Positions 40,794 through 40,976 of a stretch of 40,976 nucleotides of DNA are shown one piece after another (the first letter of the stretch is position 1; each line of letters starts with the position of its first letter). Both the position numbers and the translations under genes were made by a program. The stretch is from contig JAEDFR010000013.1 in the NCBI GenBank assembly GCA_016297945.1, positions 1 to 40,976 of the forward strand, in the 5' to 3' direction. Below the pieces are notes generated by a model, which was not told the DNA's origin, did not search any database, and saw only the letters and a list, made by a program, of their open reading frames with translations. The DNA is from Lachnospiraceae bacterium (GTDB taxonomy: Bacteria > Bacillota > Clostridia > Lachnospirales > Lachnospiraceae).

Positions 40794-40976
40794 CTATTTT
40801 CTGTAGAACATTGGAAGCATGGCCTCAAGCATACTTCCCTTTTCCATATGAAGTAAAATTTCCGAATTGCTGATAAATGCAAGAACCATTTTCTTTTTTT
40901 CTTCTTCAGTATATTCTATGAAATCATCAAATACCGTGTTGGCATACAAAAGAAGCATCTGCATGGTTTCCTCCGG
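40794..40976 (-). CDS. C-terminal end of a regulator, probably TetR family (partial)
   Basis: Sixty codons in one open frame run from the window edge to TAG at 40796-40794. The helical sequence (for example MLLLYANTVFDDFIEYTEEE and MVLAFISNSEILLHME, ending MLEAMLPMFYRK) resembles the C-terminal ligand-binding end of a TetR-type protein. The DNA-binding domain lies outside the window, so the family is not proved. The same-strand MFS gene and the palindrome at 40727-40743 fit a local repressor-exporter pair. Confidence 0.55.
   Translation of the reverse strand, partial: PEETMQMLLLYANTVFDDFIEYTEEEKKKMVLAFISNSEILLHMEKGSMLEAMLPMFYRK

Overview
The window looks like chromosome of a Firmicute of class Clostridia, most likely family Lachnospiraceae. 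The signs are moderately AT-rich DNA, strong AGGAGG-type ribosome sites with some TTG and GTG starts, a paired glgC-glgD, spoVG beside pth-mfd, a long divergent PRPP synthase, a two-domain DnaD protein next to a DnaC-type loader, and a CmpB-type membrane protein. I cannot name the genus from sequence alone. No tRNA, rRNA, CRISPR array, intact transposase or integrase was seen.

Positions 1-31460 are mostly core genome. plsC (+) faces a minus-strand cell-wall group: a catalytically degenerate LytM protein, a degenerate GH9-like membrane protein, ddl and murF. Upstream of that group lie an EF-hand/RTX-like calcium-binding protein, a small XRE regulator, a 48-codon unlisted ORF with a structured leader, rsmJ and an ArsC/Spx-like protein. 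Next is a large signalling pair: a hybrid histidine kinase (HisKA-HATPase-REC-HPt) and a 1302-residue protein with an ECF-S-like membrane domain, beta-propeller, Y_Y_Y domain, HD-GYP domain and terminal receiver. Together they suggest a phosphorelay that controls c-di-GMP hydrolysis. Then come a half-LytTR membrane protein with a tiny 21-residue peptide gene, a CmpB-like protein with an 11-residue coiled-coil repeat, and mfd, alkD-like, pth, spoVG, glgD and glgC, all on the minus strand.

From about 25.7 kb the strand switches: murC, then dnaD-like and dnaC-like genes preceded by a cluster of DnaA-box-like 9-mers, then the PRPP synthase. A repeated 55-bp hairpin closes both the plsC/murF and the prs/zinc-ribbon convergent junctions.

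From about 31.5 kb to the end the window is accessory in character: alpha/beta hydrolase, SpoU methyltransferase, MerR regulators, GNAT acetyltransferases, CDP-alcohol phosphatidyltransferase, flavodoxin, XRE regulator, and an MFS exporter beside a truncated regulator. This part holds several decayed genes: a GNAT broken at an A7 tract, a 56-residue MerR DNA-binding remnant, an AAA_14-type ATPase fragment, a CPBP-like membrane fragment and an unassigned fragment. It also holds periodic repeats of 31 bp (3 units) and 33 bp (3 units), and a direct repeat of about 130 bp.
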